Assembly: GCA_017893485.1 (NCBI GenBank)
Contig: CM030363.1
Span: forward strand, 110,975,073 to 111,039,072
Reading direction: 5' to 3'
Length of the DNA: 64,000 bases
From: Hemerocallis citrina
Taxonomy: Eukaryota; Streptophyta; Magnoliopsida; Asparagales; Asphodelaceae
The translations under genes and the position numbers were made by a program. Below, one piece after another: positions 33,022 through 46,427 of the stretch. The notes beneath the pieces were generated by a model. It was not told the DNA's origin. It saw only the letters and a list, made by a program, of their open reading frames with translations, and made no database searches. Each line of letters begins with the position of its first letter. Positions within the stretch are counted from its first letter, which is position 1.

Positions 33022-33174
33022 TTATATCTTGTTTTGTTGTTTTGATGTTTCATTTCTCTTTTGTTTTCCTTCTTTTAGTCTTGTCTTGCTTCCTTTTGTT
33101 ATTTTCCTACATTGTTTTCCTTCTCCCTCACCCTTGATTGTCTTTGCTTTCTCCTTGTCTTCGATTCCTTTTAG
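33022..33174 (+). other. B intron 2 (gag/protease junction), 153 bp, donor mutated
   Basis: Acceptor TTCCTTTTAG|GTATC. The donor position reads GCAG|TTATATC where A1, A2 and C have GCAG|GT, so the GT is lost. The T-rich interval has a pyrimidine tract before the acceptor and contains stops. Confidence 0.65.
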
Positions 33175-36100
33175 GTATCATCCGTATTTGCTCTATTCCT
33201 ACCTATCTTCTTTATGATTCTGGGGCAACCCATTCTTTTGTCTCCTCTCGATTTGTCGCACGCCATCAGTTGGAGTGTAGCAACATGTCAGAGGATTGGA
33301 ACATCATGACCGGTGGTGGAGTTGTCAGTTGTTCTCGTGAGTGCAGGCAATGTCCCGTGGTTATTGGGGATGCGGATTTTAAAGCCAACCTAATTATAAT
33401 TGGGAGTTCAGGATTCGACATTATTCTGGGTATGGATTGGTTGGGTGAAGCCCTTGCCATTACTGATTGCCGTGCCAAGAAAGTTGTCTTTAGAATTCCA
33501 GATCGAGCAGAATTTGAGTTCCATGCCGAAGAATCATCTCTTGGTCGAGCAAAGACTGCAGTTGAATAGGTGGATTGTGTGATGGAATTGCACTCAGGCT
33601 GTGAGGCTGCACCTCTAGTAGTTTAGGATTTCTTGGATGTTTTTCCAAATGAGTTGCCTGGCTTACCCTCTGATAGGGAAGTGGAATTCGGTATTGATGT
33701 TCAGCCTGGTACAACACCGATATCGAAGAGTCCCTACATGATGGCACCGGTTGAGCTGGCAGAGTTTAAGGTGCAGATTCAGTAGTTGCTTGATTTGGGT
33801 TTCATCAGACCTAGTGTTTTGCCTTGGGGTGCTCTGGCCCTTTTTGTTGACAAGAAAGATGGTAGGCGTCAACTGTGCATGGATTATCGAGGGCTGAACA
33901 GTGTTACTGTGAAGAATCGGTATCCATTGCCTAGGATAGATGATTTGTTTGACCAGCTGAGTGAGGCTGTTGTTTTCTCGAAGTTGGATATTCGTTCTGG
34001 ATATTACCAAGTCATGGTGAAGGCTTCAGATATACAGAAGATTGCTTTCAGGACTAGATATGGGCACTATGAGTATCTTGTGATGCAGTTCGGGGTCACG
34101 AACGTGCCGGCTGTATTCATGAGTCTTATGAACTAGGTTTTCTCTCAATTCTTGGATAGATTTTTGGTGATCTTTATTGATAATATTTTGGTGTATTCTC
34201 GGAATCGGAAAGATCATGTTGAGCATCTTAGAGTGGGTGTTGCAGACTTTAAGAGAGAATCAGCTATATGGGAAACTTAGCAAGTGCGAGTTTTGGCTCG
34301 ACAAGATTTCTTTCTTGGGGCACATTATTTTTGGCGATGGTATATCGGTGGATCCTGCCAAGATTAAGGCTGTGAAGGATTGGCCTATTCCCAATTCAAT
34401 TTCAGAAGTCAGGAGTTTTCTTGGTTTGGCTGGCTATTATCGGAAGTTCGTCCAAGATTTATCGAAGATAGCAGGTCCATTGACTAAATTGACTAGGAAG
34501 GATCAGAAGTTTTGTTGGTCTAATGAGTGCAATGAGGCTTCTGTTGAGTTGAAGAACAGATTGACGTCAGTGCCTGTGTTGACTATTCCAAATGATTCAG
34601 GGAGATTTGTAGTTCACGATGATACTTCTGGTAAGGGTCTTGGAGCAGTTCTTATACAGAAAGGCCGTGTTGTTACGTATGCATCGAGGCAGTTGAGGCC
34701 GCATGAGAAGAACTATCCTACTCATGACTTGGAGTTAGCAGCAGTAATCTTGGCTTTGAAGCTGTGGAGAAATTATTTACTTGGAGACCGCGTGGAGATC
34801 TTTACATACCACAAAATTCTCAAGTACATTTTCACCCAAAAGGAGTTGAACATGGGGCAAAGACATTGGTCAGAACTTATGGGTGATTATGACATCAGTT
34901 TGCAATACCATCCTGGTAAAGTAAACTTGGTGCCTGATGCTTTGAGTAGAAGACCAGCAGTTATGTTTCTTACTTAGCAGAGTGATCTCATTGAGTAGAT
35001 GAGGAGGTTGGAGTTGGATGTTGTGTTGCCGAGTTCTGGTCGGATTTGTCTTGCGCTCCAGCTGCAGTCGGCTCTTATTGAGCAAATTAAAGAGGCGCAG
35101 GTTAGTGATGCACAGTTGCAGAGTTTTCGAGCTGAGGTTGAGTCTGGATCCAGGACGGACATGGTTATTCATGCAGATGGTTCGCTTCGTTTTTGTTCCC
35201 GGTTATGTGTCCCTAAGGGTGAAGTTCGTCAGAGGTTGTTTGAAGAAGCTCATCAGTTTTCGTATTCTATCCATCCTGGCGGTACTAAGATGGATCGAGA
35301 TTTGAAGCTTCATTTATGGTGGCATGGTATGAAGAGGGCTGTTGCTCAGTTTGTTTCTCAGTGTTTGGTTTGTCAGCAGGTTAAGGCAGAGCATCAGAGA
35401 ACCGCTGGACTTCTTCAACTGCTTCCTATTCCACAGTGGAAGTGGGAACATATCACTATGGTTTTTGTGACCGCTTTGCTAGGGAGTCCTAAGGGTCATA
35501 ATGCTATTTGGGTAATTGTCGATCGTTTGACGAAGTGTGCTCACTTCATTCCTTTTCATGTCGGTCAGTCTACTGAGAACCTTGATGAGAGGTATATACA
35601 AGAGATTGTTAGACTTCATGGGGTTCCAGTTAGTATTGTATCTGACAGGGATACGAGATTCAGATCTCAGTTTTGGGAGTCTTCAGAAAAGTTTGGGGAG
35701 CAAATTAAAGTACAGTACAGCTTTTCATCTCCAGACTGATGGACAGTCAGAGCAGACTATTTAGATTCTTGAGGACATGTTGAGGTCCTGCATGCTTCAG
35801 TTTGGTGGGTCTTGGGAGGATCATTTGCATCTTGTAGAGTTCTTGTACAATAACAGATTTCAAGCCAGTATTAAAGCTGCTCCGTTCGAGGCACTCTATG
35901 GACGGAAGTGCAGATCACCAGTGTGCTGGGATGACAGTGGTGAAAGGAAGTTGTTGGGTCCGGAGTTGTGATCACCAAGACAGTGGATGTTGTGGTTCAG
36001 ATTAGGAAGCACTTGCATTCAGCTCAGGACAGGCAGAAGCGATGGGCTGATGTTTATTGTAGAGCTTTGGAGTTTGTTGTTGGTGACCATGTTTTCTTTA

Positions 36101-36498
36101 AGGTATCGCCGTGGTGCGGTGTCATTCGGTTTGGTGGCGGGGGCAAGCTTAGCCCGAGGTTTATTGGACCGTTTGAGATTTTGGAGCGAGTTGGCAAGGG
36201 GGCCTATCGTCTTGCATTGCCGCCAGCATTATCAGGAGTGCACGTTGTTTTCCATGTCTCACAACTCAGGAGATATATCCGAGATGAGAGCCACGTGATC
36301 GACTATTCTGAGTTGACCATTCGGCCAGATTTGACTTGTGAGATTCTGCCAGTTGCTATTGTGGAACGGCGGGAGAAAGTGCTTAAGAACAAGGTCATCA
36401 AGTTTGTTCGTGTTGCTTGGAATCCTCACTCGCCTGGTGAGTCGACTTGGGAGCTGGAGGAGGAGATTCGGCATAAGTTTTCTCATTTGTTTGAGTAG
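33175..36498 (+). pseudogene. B pol: protease-RT-RNase H-integrase-chromodomain
   Basis: Order: protease with D-S-G-A-T (33216-33230); RT (about 33690-34250) whose catalytic motif is F-I-D-N (34173-34184) instead of F-I-D-D; RNase H (about 34610-34960); integrase zinc region with H-P-G-G...C-L-V-C-Q-Q (35270-35390); integrase core in which the first acidic residue is Val (M-V-F-V near 35458-35469); integrase C-terminus; chromodomain (about 36345-36495); TAG at 36496. Stops lie at about 33568, 33625, 33784, 34134, 34975 and 34996, with frameshifts near 34180, 35740 and 35970. Copying and integration functions are inferred from the family. This copy is dead. Confidence 0.92.
36319..36498 (+). 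pseudogene. Chromodomain at integrase C-terminus of B
   Basis: Last roughly 60 codons of pol. Aromatic and acidic positions (R-V-A-W, E-S-T-W-E-L-E-E-E) fit a chromovirus chromodomain, a module thought to guide integration to heterochromatin. The same domain ends A1 (from 10006), A2 (from 18057) and C (from 44501). Confidence 0.75.
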
Positions 36499-36589
36499 TT
36501 GCTTTGGTTTTGTTTTGTCTCTTTTTTTTCTTTCTTGGGGTTACCCTGTGTATCTTTCTTTTGAATTTTGAGGACAAAATTTTTTGTTA

Positions 36590-36601
36590 GGTGGGTAGGA
36601 T
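36590..36601 (+). promoter_or_regulatory. Polypurine tract of B
   Basis: GGTGGGTAGGAT directly before TGTAAC of the 3' LTR. Confidence 0.7.
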
Positions 36602-39600
36602 TGTAACCGATATTTTCATTTTATGTATTTTGAAGTGTATTTTTTCATTTTTGCGAATTTATCTCTCTTGTATTTTTTTATGAACCGTATATTGGATTTG
36701 TTTTCAATATATATTATTATTTTTTTCATTTGAGCTCCTTGTGTTCGATTGATTGTCTCTTTTGTCTCGTTTTTCATCATTTTGATCTTTTCCTCATTTT
36801 TGGTCTCGTTCTCTTTATTTTATCTTTTTTTTGGTGTTATGGTGGTATTTTGGTTGTATTTACCTTTTCCCATTATTTTATCTCCTAATAAGATTTCCAA
36901 AGCCAAAAATCTCAATCCTATTTGCATTCCTATTGTTATTTGACCCAAAATCCAAAACCCATTTGTATACCTATTAGTAGATACTAATACCCACAACCCA
37001 TTAACCCACATTTAAACCCCTATATATGTACCCCCTTAATCCTTAAACCCTAACCCTAACCCTAATACTCTTTCTCCCTCTCCTAATCCCCGCCCCCATC
37101 CTCTTTGTGCTTCCCGGCCTGCACTTGTCCCAAACCCGACACCATCCCTCCCAGGCCGAACCCCATAGCCGGCCACCTCTACACCCTAACCTCCGGCCAT
37201 CTCATCTCCGACACCTACAAAACCGAGCCCCTACATCCCCTTGCTTTGCTGATCACCACCACCATCAGCAAACATCTTGCATCAATCCCTACATCTCTTC
37301 ATGGTGTTCTCAAAGTGGGTGCTTACCACTTTGATCGTCGTTGCTTCAAGGAGATCGTTCATGAGGAGATTTTGTTCGTTGTGCTTGGATTCGTTGCTTG
37401 TAGCGGATTTCGTTCGTGGGTTTTGCTTCTAGGATTGATTGCATCGTTCTTCATCCCCAAATTAAGGCAAGTAACTTGTACTCCAATTCATTTGTTTGAT
37501 ACAAGTCAAAAAGTTTACCTATAGTGTAGTTGGGTCTAGAGACCACTCTTGATTGTGTTTTCCTTGATGGGTTTTGTCTCTATTGTGATAATTTGGTCAT
37601 AGATCACTCATGACACAAATCTTGACAAGAAATATCCTAGGATTCGCCCATTTTTGATTTCTAGTCGTGTATGTGAAAATTTGTGTGAAATTGTGTTTTG
37701 ATTGAAACCCATATGATATATTTGGTATGGACATGTTAATAACCCTAAATCATGATGTTTAGACACTTGGTAGGTTGTATTTCAAGTTTGGAAGTGTTTG
37801 GACCAATATTCTTGAATCTATGGTGTTTTTGTTCTTAAGGGTGAAATCTGTATTTTCTTACTGTTCTGTTTTGTTTACTGTTTTTGTCTATGCTACAGTC
37901 AGTATCTTGATTTTGGTATAAAATATGAGTTTTAGATAATTTCGTCTATTTTCAAACCCTTCTAACCTTGCTTGATTTTGATTTCGTATGACTGAGTTAT
38001 GGCTGTTTTAGTACAGTGGTGTCGATCTTTTCCAGATTTCGTTTTTGGGTAATTTTGATAACAAACTATTTTCAAATTTCAAGAACTATTCTATACATAT
38101 TATTTAGATTTGAAACTTTGGTCAGTGTTTCTTTATTAAGTTAGGGATTACCCAGAATTTTGGTGAATTTTATTGATAAGTTTTATGTGGTGTTTCATGC
38201 TCATTTCTGAAATCTATTCATGCTATATTTTGCTCGCTGTTCTATAAAGAATCCTAATTTCACTATGATTCCTTATACTGTATGAAAAATATTTGTAAAA
38301 TGTGAAAGTTATTATATTCTATCTATTTTCGTATCCCTTTGGCAGAATTGGATTTCGTTACACTGGTTGCGAGATATCTTAGTTTTCGTACAGTGTTGGG
38401 ATTTCCAGATTTGCTAAACTATGTTTTCTTGATGCTTTCGTATTTTTGATGACTAGTCTATTCTTACTGGAATATTATAAAACTTTATATTTTGATTTTA
38501 TACATATAGGGGAATACCCCAGATTTTTCGTGGATTTATTTGATGAGTTTTAGTGCTATTTTTCTGACTAAGAATTCGTTTTCCTGATTTCTGACTGAAC
38601 ATGTTTTCTGTTTTCGAACCTGTTTTGAGTTTGATGTTGTGAAGTACTATATAACTTAGTTATACTCGTTGGATTCGTGTGGATGTCTATTTTCCAGATC
38701 CTTTGACGGATCTATATTTGCATTTCTATAGCAACATGAATCACTGTTTTAGTACTGTACTGTCATGCTGTCCTGAATATGAACATACACTGTTTTGCTC
38801 GTTTATGTGACTATATATCGTTTATGATTGATTATTTGTTTCCCTGAATCTAATACTGATTATACCATGTTAGTTTGATACAATTTCGTACACATCATGC
38901 ATGTTTGATAAGCATAATAAAAATAACCAAGCCGGGGTTTCTTAAGGGAAGATCTAGTAGTGGAAAATATGGAAACGTGTACTTGGAAGGGAACTAGTGT
39001 TCCATACCGTTACTGTTACTTTTCTGCTACTGTTACTATTACTCTTACTGTTACAGCTACTGTTATTGTTACTGATACCTGAGTACACTGCCCCATCATG
39101 GTCCACTATGAAATCTAAAAGCGAAACTGTTTGTTGTAGCCCATGTAGTAAAAATCGGGATGCATGAAGTGCTACCTAGTTAGTAATACACACAAGACTA
39201 TAAGAACATAAAACTGAGACTGTTAGACTGATACTGTTAGACTGAGACTGTTATATTGAGACTATAGGACTGATACTAATGTACTGTTATCCTGATTCAC
39301 TAATATACTGAGTTTACTGTTACTAGAGACTGTTAGTTGCCATGTGACACTGTTTTGACATAAAACAACTGTACTGATAGAATACCATGCTAGTTGACTG
39401 CCATGATATTAGTTAGTTTCCCCATGTGCTTTTACCCTACATTATTTGTGACCCGTAACTTGCAATTGACGGGTACTTGTTTTCTTCTTTTCTCCTTCTC
39501 CTGCAAATTTACTAATTGCATATCAGGATGGACGACTGCCGAGATGGTTTTGGCGAGATGATGTATTAGTGCTGGAGATTCTGCTTTATTATTAATTTTT

Positions 39601-39914
39601 TTTATTGTTGCTTGAACATTGCATAAAGTGTATTTGGTTTATTGGATATTTACTGTTTTGGCCGATGTGACCCAGAATATTTGTTTTTGTCCAGACTCTG
39701 ATTTATTTGAGAATATTGTATTTGGTTTCCGGTAAATTTCTGCTGGTATTCTGTTTCAATTATGCATGTTGGTTGATACTTTTACTTCCAACTCTGATTA
39801 TTTGTGTGAGATATTGCAAAGATTCTTGAACAGCTTATGAATGATGAAAATCATTCGCTGGGCTTTTGTTACGTATCCGTATTCCGTATTCTTTTTGGGA
39901 AGCGGGGCGTGACA
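36602..39914 (+). repeat. Element B 3' LTR
   Basis: 3313 bp, collinear with the 5' LTR, with TATA at 37021-37027, telobox at 37045, donor-like GT at 37471, conserved block 38928-38963 and TGTTAC repeats 39004-39081. The repeat array differs in length between the two LTRs. Confidence 0.92.
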
Positions 39915-40445
39915 GTCATGTCAGGGCATGAATACATCTCCAGAATATCGGGACCGTGGTGACCCTTGTCGGGTACTTGGTGACTACGTAGTGCCATCGT
40001 TCCATGGTGGAGGCAAAATTGTCCATAGGATGTCTGCATGATGCATCATGTCATGACGTGGGATTCTCTCCAAGATGTCTGGACATGGGCTCGTAACTCA
40101 TAGAAAACCTAGGATACTTACCGTAGTTTTGGTAGTAGTTTAACTCATAACAAGTGATCCAACCCTAAAAGATGAAGTACGATTAAGAGCTTGCCCTCGG
40201 ATCTACGTAGTATGGTTTGCATAGAATCCGAACAAGTGTACATTGGTGTCATTTAATATAAATAACTGTATTAAGGATTAAGTGCACAGCACCCACGACA
40301 TCAATAGGATAGTCCCTTTTTAGCCTTATTTTGTGATCAAGTTTGTGTTTGTTAAAGTATTAAAGAATCGTTATACTTTCGGCATAGCGAAAATGACCGT
40401 GAATAATATTTCGTCGGTTGTAAGCACCTGACGTGCCTACAGTTT
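39915..40445 (+). mobile_element. Element X, 5' LTR, segment 3 (3' boundary uncertain)
   Basis: Continues X after B (first five bases are the TSD). It is homologous to LTR G at about 47380-47920, including the AAGTGCACAGCAC and ATCAATAGGATAGTCCC words. The similarity stops near 40445, so the exact LTR end and any PBS are not identified. Confidence 0.65.
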
Positions 40446-40921
40446 TTCAACCAAGCATAATATTTTTATTATGGTACTTTTCAACATTTAGTATTTTTCA
40501 AATAAATATTTTCTTATATTATTAAATCAATTGGATATGTATTATTTGGTCAATCTTCCTTAGTCTTGACCTTTTGAACTTGTTTTATCTATCTTTCAAT
40601 CTTGAAGTTTTGTTTTTCATGTTTTTATGTCACTTTATATTTATCCGTTTACATTGTTATTACTTTACGTTTTTTATTAAGTTTTAAATTACCGCTTATT
40701 AAATTAATATTGCAACTATAATATTCTTCATTTACCATTTCTATTTTTTTTTTAATTTTGAATTTTGCTTATGTGCATTCACTTTATATGATTTGATTTT
40801 GTGATAATAAATTTTCTATTTCCTTATATTGTCTTATATATTTCAGTATATTTTTAACAAGATTGAAATACTCTACTCATATAAATATGACATCCCATTT
40901 TGTTTTTCTACATTCGATACT
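40446..40921 (+). other. AT-rich X interior, part 1
   Basis: Strongly AT-rich with no coding frame or recognisable motif and no TGGTATCAG-type PBS. Probably the start of the X interior, which resumes at 55990 after element C. Confidence 0.4.
40917..40921. repeat. Target-site duplication of element C (left copy, atact)
   Basis: ATACT before the C LTR, identical to 55990-55994. Confidence 0.85.
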
Positions 40922-43900
40922 TGTCACGCCCCGCTTCCCAAAAGAGAATACGGAATACAGATACGTGATTAATCCCAGCGAATGATTTTCATCATCCATA
41001 AGTTGTTCAAGAATCTTTACAACATTTCACAAGAATAATCAAAGTCGGAAGCAAACGAATCAATCAAGCATGCACATATGAATCAAAATACCAATAAGAA
41101 TACTTAAAACCAAAATATTATAATCTTAAATAATCCATATCTGAATAAGTCAATATCTTAGGTCACATTGCCCAAATACAAAATAAATCCAAGTACAAGA
41201 TACAATTGTTCAAAGCAAGCAACAAGAAATAATAATAGCATAATTCAGCACTAATATTTCATATCACCAACACCATTTGGTACCTGTTCTCCAAAATCTG
41301 CAATTTAATAATTGCAGGATTAGGTAAGAGAAAACAAACACCCGTCAATGCCAGTTACAGGTCGCTTGTAATGCAGGACACAAGTACATGGAAAAACTAA
41401 GCAAATAGCATGGAATATGCATGATATCAAGTATAACAACTAGCATGGTAAGGTGAATAAGAACAAGTAGCATGTATCAAGTGTCGAGTGAACAAGTATC
41501 ATGTAAACAAGTAACAAGTATCAAGTATCAAGTATCATGTATCATGTAGTCAAGTATCAAGTAAGCATGTATCATGTTCAAGTGTCATGTATCAAGTCTT
41601 GTAATTATTACCATCTAGGTAGCACTTCATGCAGCCCATACTACATGGTTGCTACAACAATCAATTTAGCTTTAGATTTCATAGTGGACCATAGAGGGCA
41701 GTGTACTCAGGGACAAGTATCAAGTAATTGAGCTCCAAGCTCCAAGTATCATGTATCATGTATCATATATTACATGTCAAGTTGTGCAAGTGGCAAGTAA
41801 TCATGTGTCTTGCATGCAAGTATCAAGTAATCACGTGTCAAGTATCATGTATCAAGTAATCACGTAGGATCAGTGGATCCCCTTCCGAGTACATGTTTCT
41901 GAATTATCCACTATTAGATCTTTTCCTTAAACCCCAGATTAGTTATTTATTATTATTGTCAAACAAGCATATATGTGTGCAAAATACATCAAGAATAATA
42001 TGGCATGATCATGTAACAAGTTCAGGTTGCAAGATAAACATGTACGGGTACAAGATAACACATAACACATAAAAGGATAAAATAACCAAATTTCTAGTTC
42101 AGGACAGCAAGACCATACTGCAGTAAAACAGAGATTCCCGTTGTTACAAGCATGCAAAATCTGAATCCGTCGAAAGGTATAGAAAATAGACTCCTGGCCG
42201 AATCCAGCGAATATAAATAAGTCATATAGTATTTCAGAAAATTATAACACAAAACTGAATTGAAACCAGAAAATATGTTCAGCCAGAAATCAGAAGATCG
42301 TATTCAAAGTTAGGAAAATAGCATGAAAACTGATTAAATAAATCTACGAAAAATCTGGGGTATTCCCCTATATGTATAGTAACAGAAAAACAAGTTTCAT
42401 AATTTTCCAATATAAATAGAGTAGTCAAGTAAAATCAGAAAACAACAAGACACGACAGTTTTGTAAATCTGAAATCACACACTACAGTAAGAAAATAGAA
42501 ATATCTCACAAACCATAAATCAAAACCCAAATCTGCCAAAAGGGTAATAAAATAGATACAGTAGGATAACTTTTATATTCATAGACATTTTAGAAACAGC
42601 AAGTAGAAATAGGTCGAAAATCAAGTTCTTTACTGAACAGTAGTAAAACTCTGCATGTAAACTCTTAATTTGCAAGCATGAAAATGTTTGTAAAACATCT
42701 CAATTAAATCCACCAAAATTCTGGGTAAACCCCAATCAAGTATAGAAGTACTAAGAAAAATTTCAGAACAAAATAATAATTTTATCACTAAAATAAAAAT
42801 AGATTATTCTTCATAATTCATAGAAAACAGAATCTGGAAATCTTTCGACACTGCGGTAGTAAAATCGACATAACTCACAAACCAAAAATCGAAACTGAGA
42901 TCTGTCAAAAGGGTTGGAAAATAGACAAAATTCTCTACAAATCATGTTCACAAAACATTTTCAAATACCAATCTTAATAGGTCTAAAATAATAATCAAAA
43001 CAGAAAAGCCAGCAAAACTGAAAACATCGTATATGCACAAAATCAACTAGTTCACTTAGAACTCATCCCAAACACAGTCAAACACGAGATAGAGTATACT
43101 AGATGTCCAAGCAACATGTTATTGGGTATTTCACAAGTCCACAACAAGTCTACTACAAATAACACGAACGAGCACAAGATATCATATGAACAACACGCAT
43201 ATATGCAACAAGATATAGTCAATCCTAGGTTGTATTATGTCATATGTGTCGTGAGGCAACTATGACCATCATCACAATAGAGATAATATCAATAAGAGAA
43301 TTCACACACAAATTATCTCTAGAACTCAACTACACTACAAGCGGTATTTAGTACTTGTTTTCACAAAGGAATTCAATACAAGTTACTTGCCTTAACCGAT
43401 GACTCCAAGCAAGAATAACGGGAACGGATTCCCAGCCAACGAACTCAACAAACGAACTAGCAAACCACACGAACCACGAATGAATCACGAAACCAACAAC
43501 GAACACAACAAACAACGACGATCAACCAAAAATCCACATGCACAAAAACACACGTGCACCAAGAACCAACGAACAAGAACTCAAGCAACGAACCATGGCA
43601 ACACACGCAAGAACATAGGGAACGGGGAGACAAGATGACGACCACGGAAGAGCGGTGGCGGCTGGTGGTTGGCGGCACTGGCTACTGCTGCTGCGAGGCC
43701 TGCCGAATAGAGATAGATAGACAGAGACGGGATGACAGGGGTGGTAAGCACGGGTGAGAGGGTGGTCGGTATGAGGTTGCAGGGAGAGAAAGCAGGATGG
43801 GAGAGCAAGAGAGCGACAGAAGGGATGGGGAAACAGAGCCTCATGGGTTTTAAATAATGGGGGAGTTAGGGTTTTGATGGGTTGAAGTTGGCTGAAGGTG

Positions 43901-44403
43901 GGTTCGGGTGCATGGGTATCAAGCTAACGGGTTGGGTAGGGTAGTTAGGGATTAATTATAATGGTTTTGGTTAGTTGGCTTAACAGATGGTAAAGATATA
44001 TGGGTTTGTTTAATCAAGAATGGGTAATAATGGGTATAGGATTGAATGGGTTTCGGGTTTAGTCTTAATGGGTAGTGGAAGCAAATAAACAGAGTATTTA
44101 ATTGTGGGTATTAGGTATCTAAACAAAAATATAGATAGGGAAAAATGAACAAAATAATAGAAAAAATAATATAGGATGTGAACAACAATAAAGAGGATAA
44201 AAAATAATCAGCTCGATCAAAATGGAATGAAACAAGAGACGAACAAGAATCAAGAATGCAAATAAAAGAAAACATGAACAATAAAAAGAATATATATTGA
44301 AAATAAAATCCAGTATACGGTCGTAAAGAGTTACAATGGAATCAAATACAAGGGAAAAGAAAATACACTCAAAAAAACTCAAAAATGAAAAACAGGGGTT
44401 ACA
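40922..44403 (-). repeat. Element C 3' LTR (left)
   Basis: 3482 bp, minus strand TGTAACCCCTG... to ...GGGGCGTGACA. It carries CAAGTAT/CATGTAT repeats (41470-41600, 41740-41870), the conserved block (41908-41944), donor-like GT at 43386-43385 and a GC-rich leader (43600-43840). Confidence 0.92.
41470..41870 (-). repeat. CAAGTATCATGTAT short tandem repeats (C 3' LTR)
   Basis: Two clusters of 7-10-bp units flanking the hairpin GTAGCAACC...GGTAGCAC-type block. Repeated in the right LTR at 53060-53190 and 53330-53455. Confidence 0.8.
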
Positions 44404-44418
44404 ATCCTACCCACCTAA
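44404..44418 (-). promoter_or_regulatory. Polypurine tract of C
   Basis: Minus strand TTAGGTGGGTAGGAT directly before the 3' LTR. Confidence 0.7.
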
Positions 44419-44500
44419 CAAGAAGAATTTCATCCTTGAAATTTAAACAAGAAGATACATAGGGTAACCCCAAGAACAACCAAAAAGAACAAAATAAAAA

Positions 44501-44974
44501 TTACTCAAACAAATGAGAAAACTTCTGCTGAATCTCCTCCTCCAGCTCCTAAGTCGACTCACCTGGCGAGTGAGGATTCCAAGAAAAATGAAACAACTTG
44601 ATGACCTTGTTCTTAAGTACCTTCTCTCGCCGATCCACAATAGCAACTTGCGGAATCTCACAAGTCAAATCCGGCCGAATGGTCAACTCAGAATAGTCGA
44701 TCACGTGGCTCTCATCTCGGATATATCTCTTGAGTTGTGAGACATGAAAACATCGTGCACTCCTGATAAAGCTAGCGGCAATGCAAGACAATAGTCCACC
44801 TTGCCTACTCGCTCCACTATATCATACGGTCCAATAAATCTAGGGCTGAGCTTGCCCCCACCACCAAACCGAATGACACCCCGCCAACGAGATATCTTTA
44901 GGAAAACATGGTCACCAACCTCAAACTCCAAAGCTCTCCGATGGACATCGGCCCATCGCCTCTGCCTATCCTGA
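44501..44974 (-). pseudogene. C pol, distal part: integrase C-terminus and chromodomain
   Basis: Continuation of the C pol beyond solo LTR G. It encodes the G-P-Y/F-like integrase C-terminal module (F-I-G-P-Y-D-I-V-E-R-V-G-K) and the chromodomain, ending at TAA 44501-44503. The tryptophan codon after E-S-T is TAG (about 44549), and there is a frameshift near 44745. Confidence 0.88.
44970..44974. repeat. Target-site duplication of solo LTR G (left copy, cctga)
   Basis: CCTGA, identical to 48153-48157. In A1 and A2 the homologous integrase sequence continues without an insert. Confidence 0.9.
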
Positions 44975-45518
44975 TGTAATACCCTGAATTTTAATAGATG
45001 CGAAATTGTGGATTTTACGTGTTGTGCACGTGCAAAATTTTGTATAAATATTCTCTTATGAAATAATTTTCTATAACATGAAAAAATAATTATTTTCTCA
45101 TTTTTCTTTTATTCTTTAAGCCCATTTTCTTTTAAAGAGCCTAAATTTGTTTTGTTTAAAACTAAGCCCAACTTAATAAATCAAGTATTTCTTTTCTAAA
45201 GGCCCATTTTTTTTATAAGCCCATGATTTAATTACCTTTTTAATTAACTTGTCATGTAGACACATTTTTAGACAATTAATTATTTTTGTATTGTACAACT
45301 TTAATTAGGGGACACTAGTTAGGACACGTGCATGCACGTGTGTGTGCATTGCACACCCAAAGGTGGCCGGGTATGCATGGAGAAAAGTGGGAGAGTGGGG
45401 TTGTGTGCATGGGTGGTTATTTTCTCATGGGTGGTTGGTACAACTTCCCATCTTATCCTAGCCATTCATCTACAACCATCTAGTATAATCCTAGCCCTCC
45501 AATCTATCCTAAAACTAG

Positions 45519-45526
45519 TATAAATA
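45519..45526 (+). promoter_or_regulatory. TATA box of solo LTR G
   Basis: TATAAATA, preceded by CACGTG words at about 45325-45345. Confidence 0.6.
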
Positions 45527-46427
45527 CCCCTACCTTCATGTATACAACACTAAGACAAATAATTGAAAGAAAGAAACTATATAGGAGAGAGTAAAAGATT
45601 GAGTGCATTAGTGTTTTTGTGTATGTTTCCCTACCCTTTGGAGTTCGGCTACTTCACCCACGGCAAGGAGAGAGGGCTCGGTTTCAACAAGTGCAAGGAG
45701 GAGAAGGCGATTGTGGTGGCTCATTCTAGGATGAAAAGGACCGCTTGTGTGTTCAAGGAGATTCTAGGAGCCTTTGTAGTATTTTCTTCAAATAGGTGGT
45801 TGGTTTTCTATACTTCTAATGTTAGATATCATGCTAGTAAATTGTTGATACATATGCATGCTAAAAGAACTAATAAGATAATCACTTATTGACTCTAAAA
45901 AGGACTTGCTAGACGAATGAGTAAATGCTTGATGAATTGCTTGCTATTGGTTATAATTCGTGTTTGATGTAGTTAAATTAACTTATTGCCATGAAATTGT
46001 GAAATTAGAACCATGTGATTGTAGAAAAATGTTCATGTATGGTTAGTAGATGAATTATTCAATTTTGTGTTTATTGAACCATTGTAATACTTGCTCAAGG
46101 AATGCAAATTTTGATTATAAGTATTATGAATAAAGAGGAAAAAAGTAGAAATTTACACTTTTAATAAAGTCTTAATGCAAAGAATTGAGTAGGGGATTTG
46201 TTAAAGTGAAATTTTGCAATTTATAAATATAAAATACAAAAATACTCGTTTTAAATGTCAAAATTTATTTTTAAAAACACTGATTTGTTGAATGTATGTA
46301 AATCTAGTATTCTGGAGATTTTTAGAAAATTTTGTGAAGAAGAAACTAAGTTATGATCGTTTAAGAATAAAATATTTTCAAATAGACAGAGACTCGACAT
46401 AAATCTATTTTAAACCAATTCTATATC

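Larger units (their letters stand above)
28361..39914 (+). mobile_element. Element B: full-length Tekay-like chromovirus, decayed
   Basis: 11.55-kb plus-oriented LTR retrotransposon: 5' LTR 28361-31654, PBS 31664-31675, gag 31829-33021 with intron, pol 33175-36498, polypurine tract, 3' LTR 36602-39914. It has inserted into the X 5' LTR. It has multiple stops and loss of RT and integrase catalytic residues, so it is not autonomous. Confidence 0.92.

Noticed and set aside
37105..37524. Open frame of 139 codons in B 3' LTR (and 57143-57505 in D)
   Set aside because: It lies in the transcribed leader just after the TATA box, is not preserved in the B 5' LTR, and has low-complexity P/T/S/H composition.
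41470..41870. CRISPR-like array of CAAGTATCATGTAT repeats
   Set aside because: Units are short, degenerate and without unique spacers, inside an LTR of a plant element; this is ordinary microsatellite expansion.
45563..45892. 109-codon frame in solo LTR G
   Set aside because: I recognise no protein and found no equivalent frame in the related X LTR. Kept only as a note in the LTR entry.
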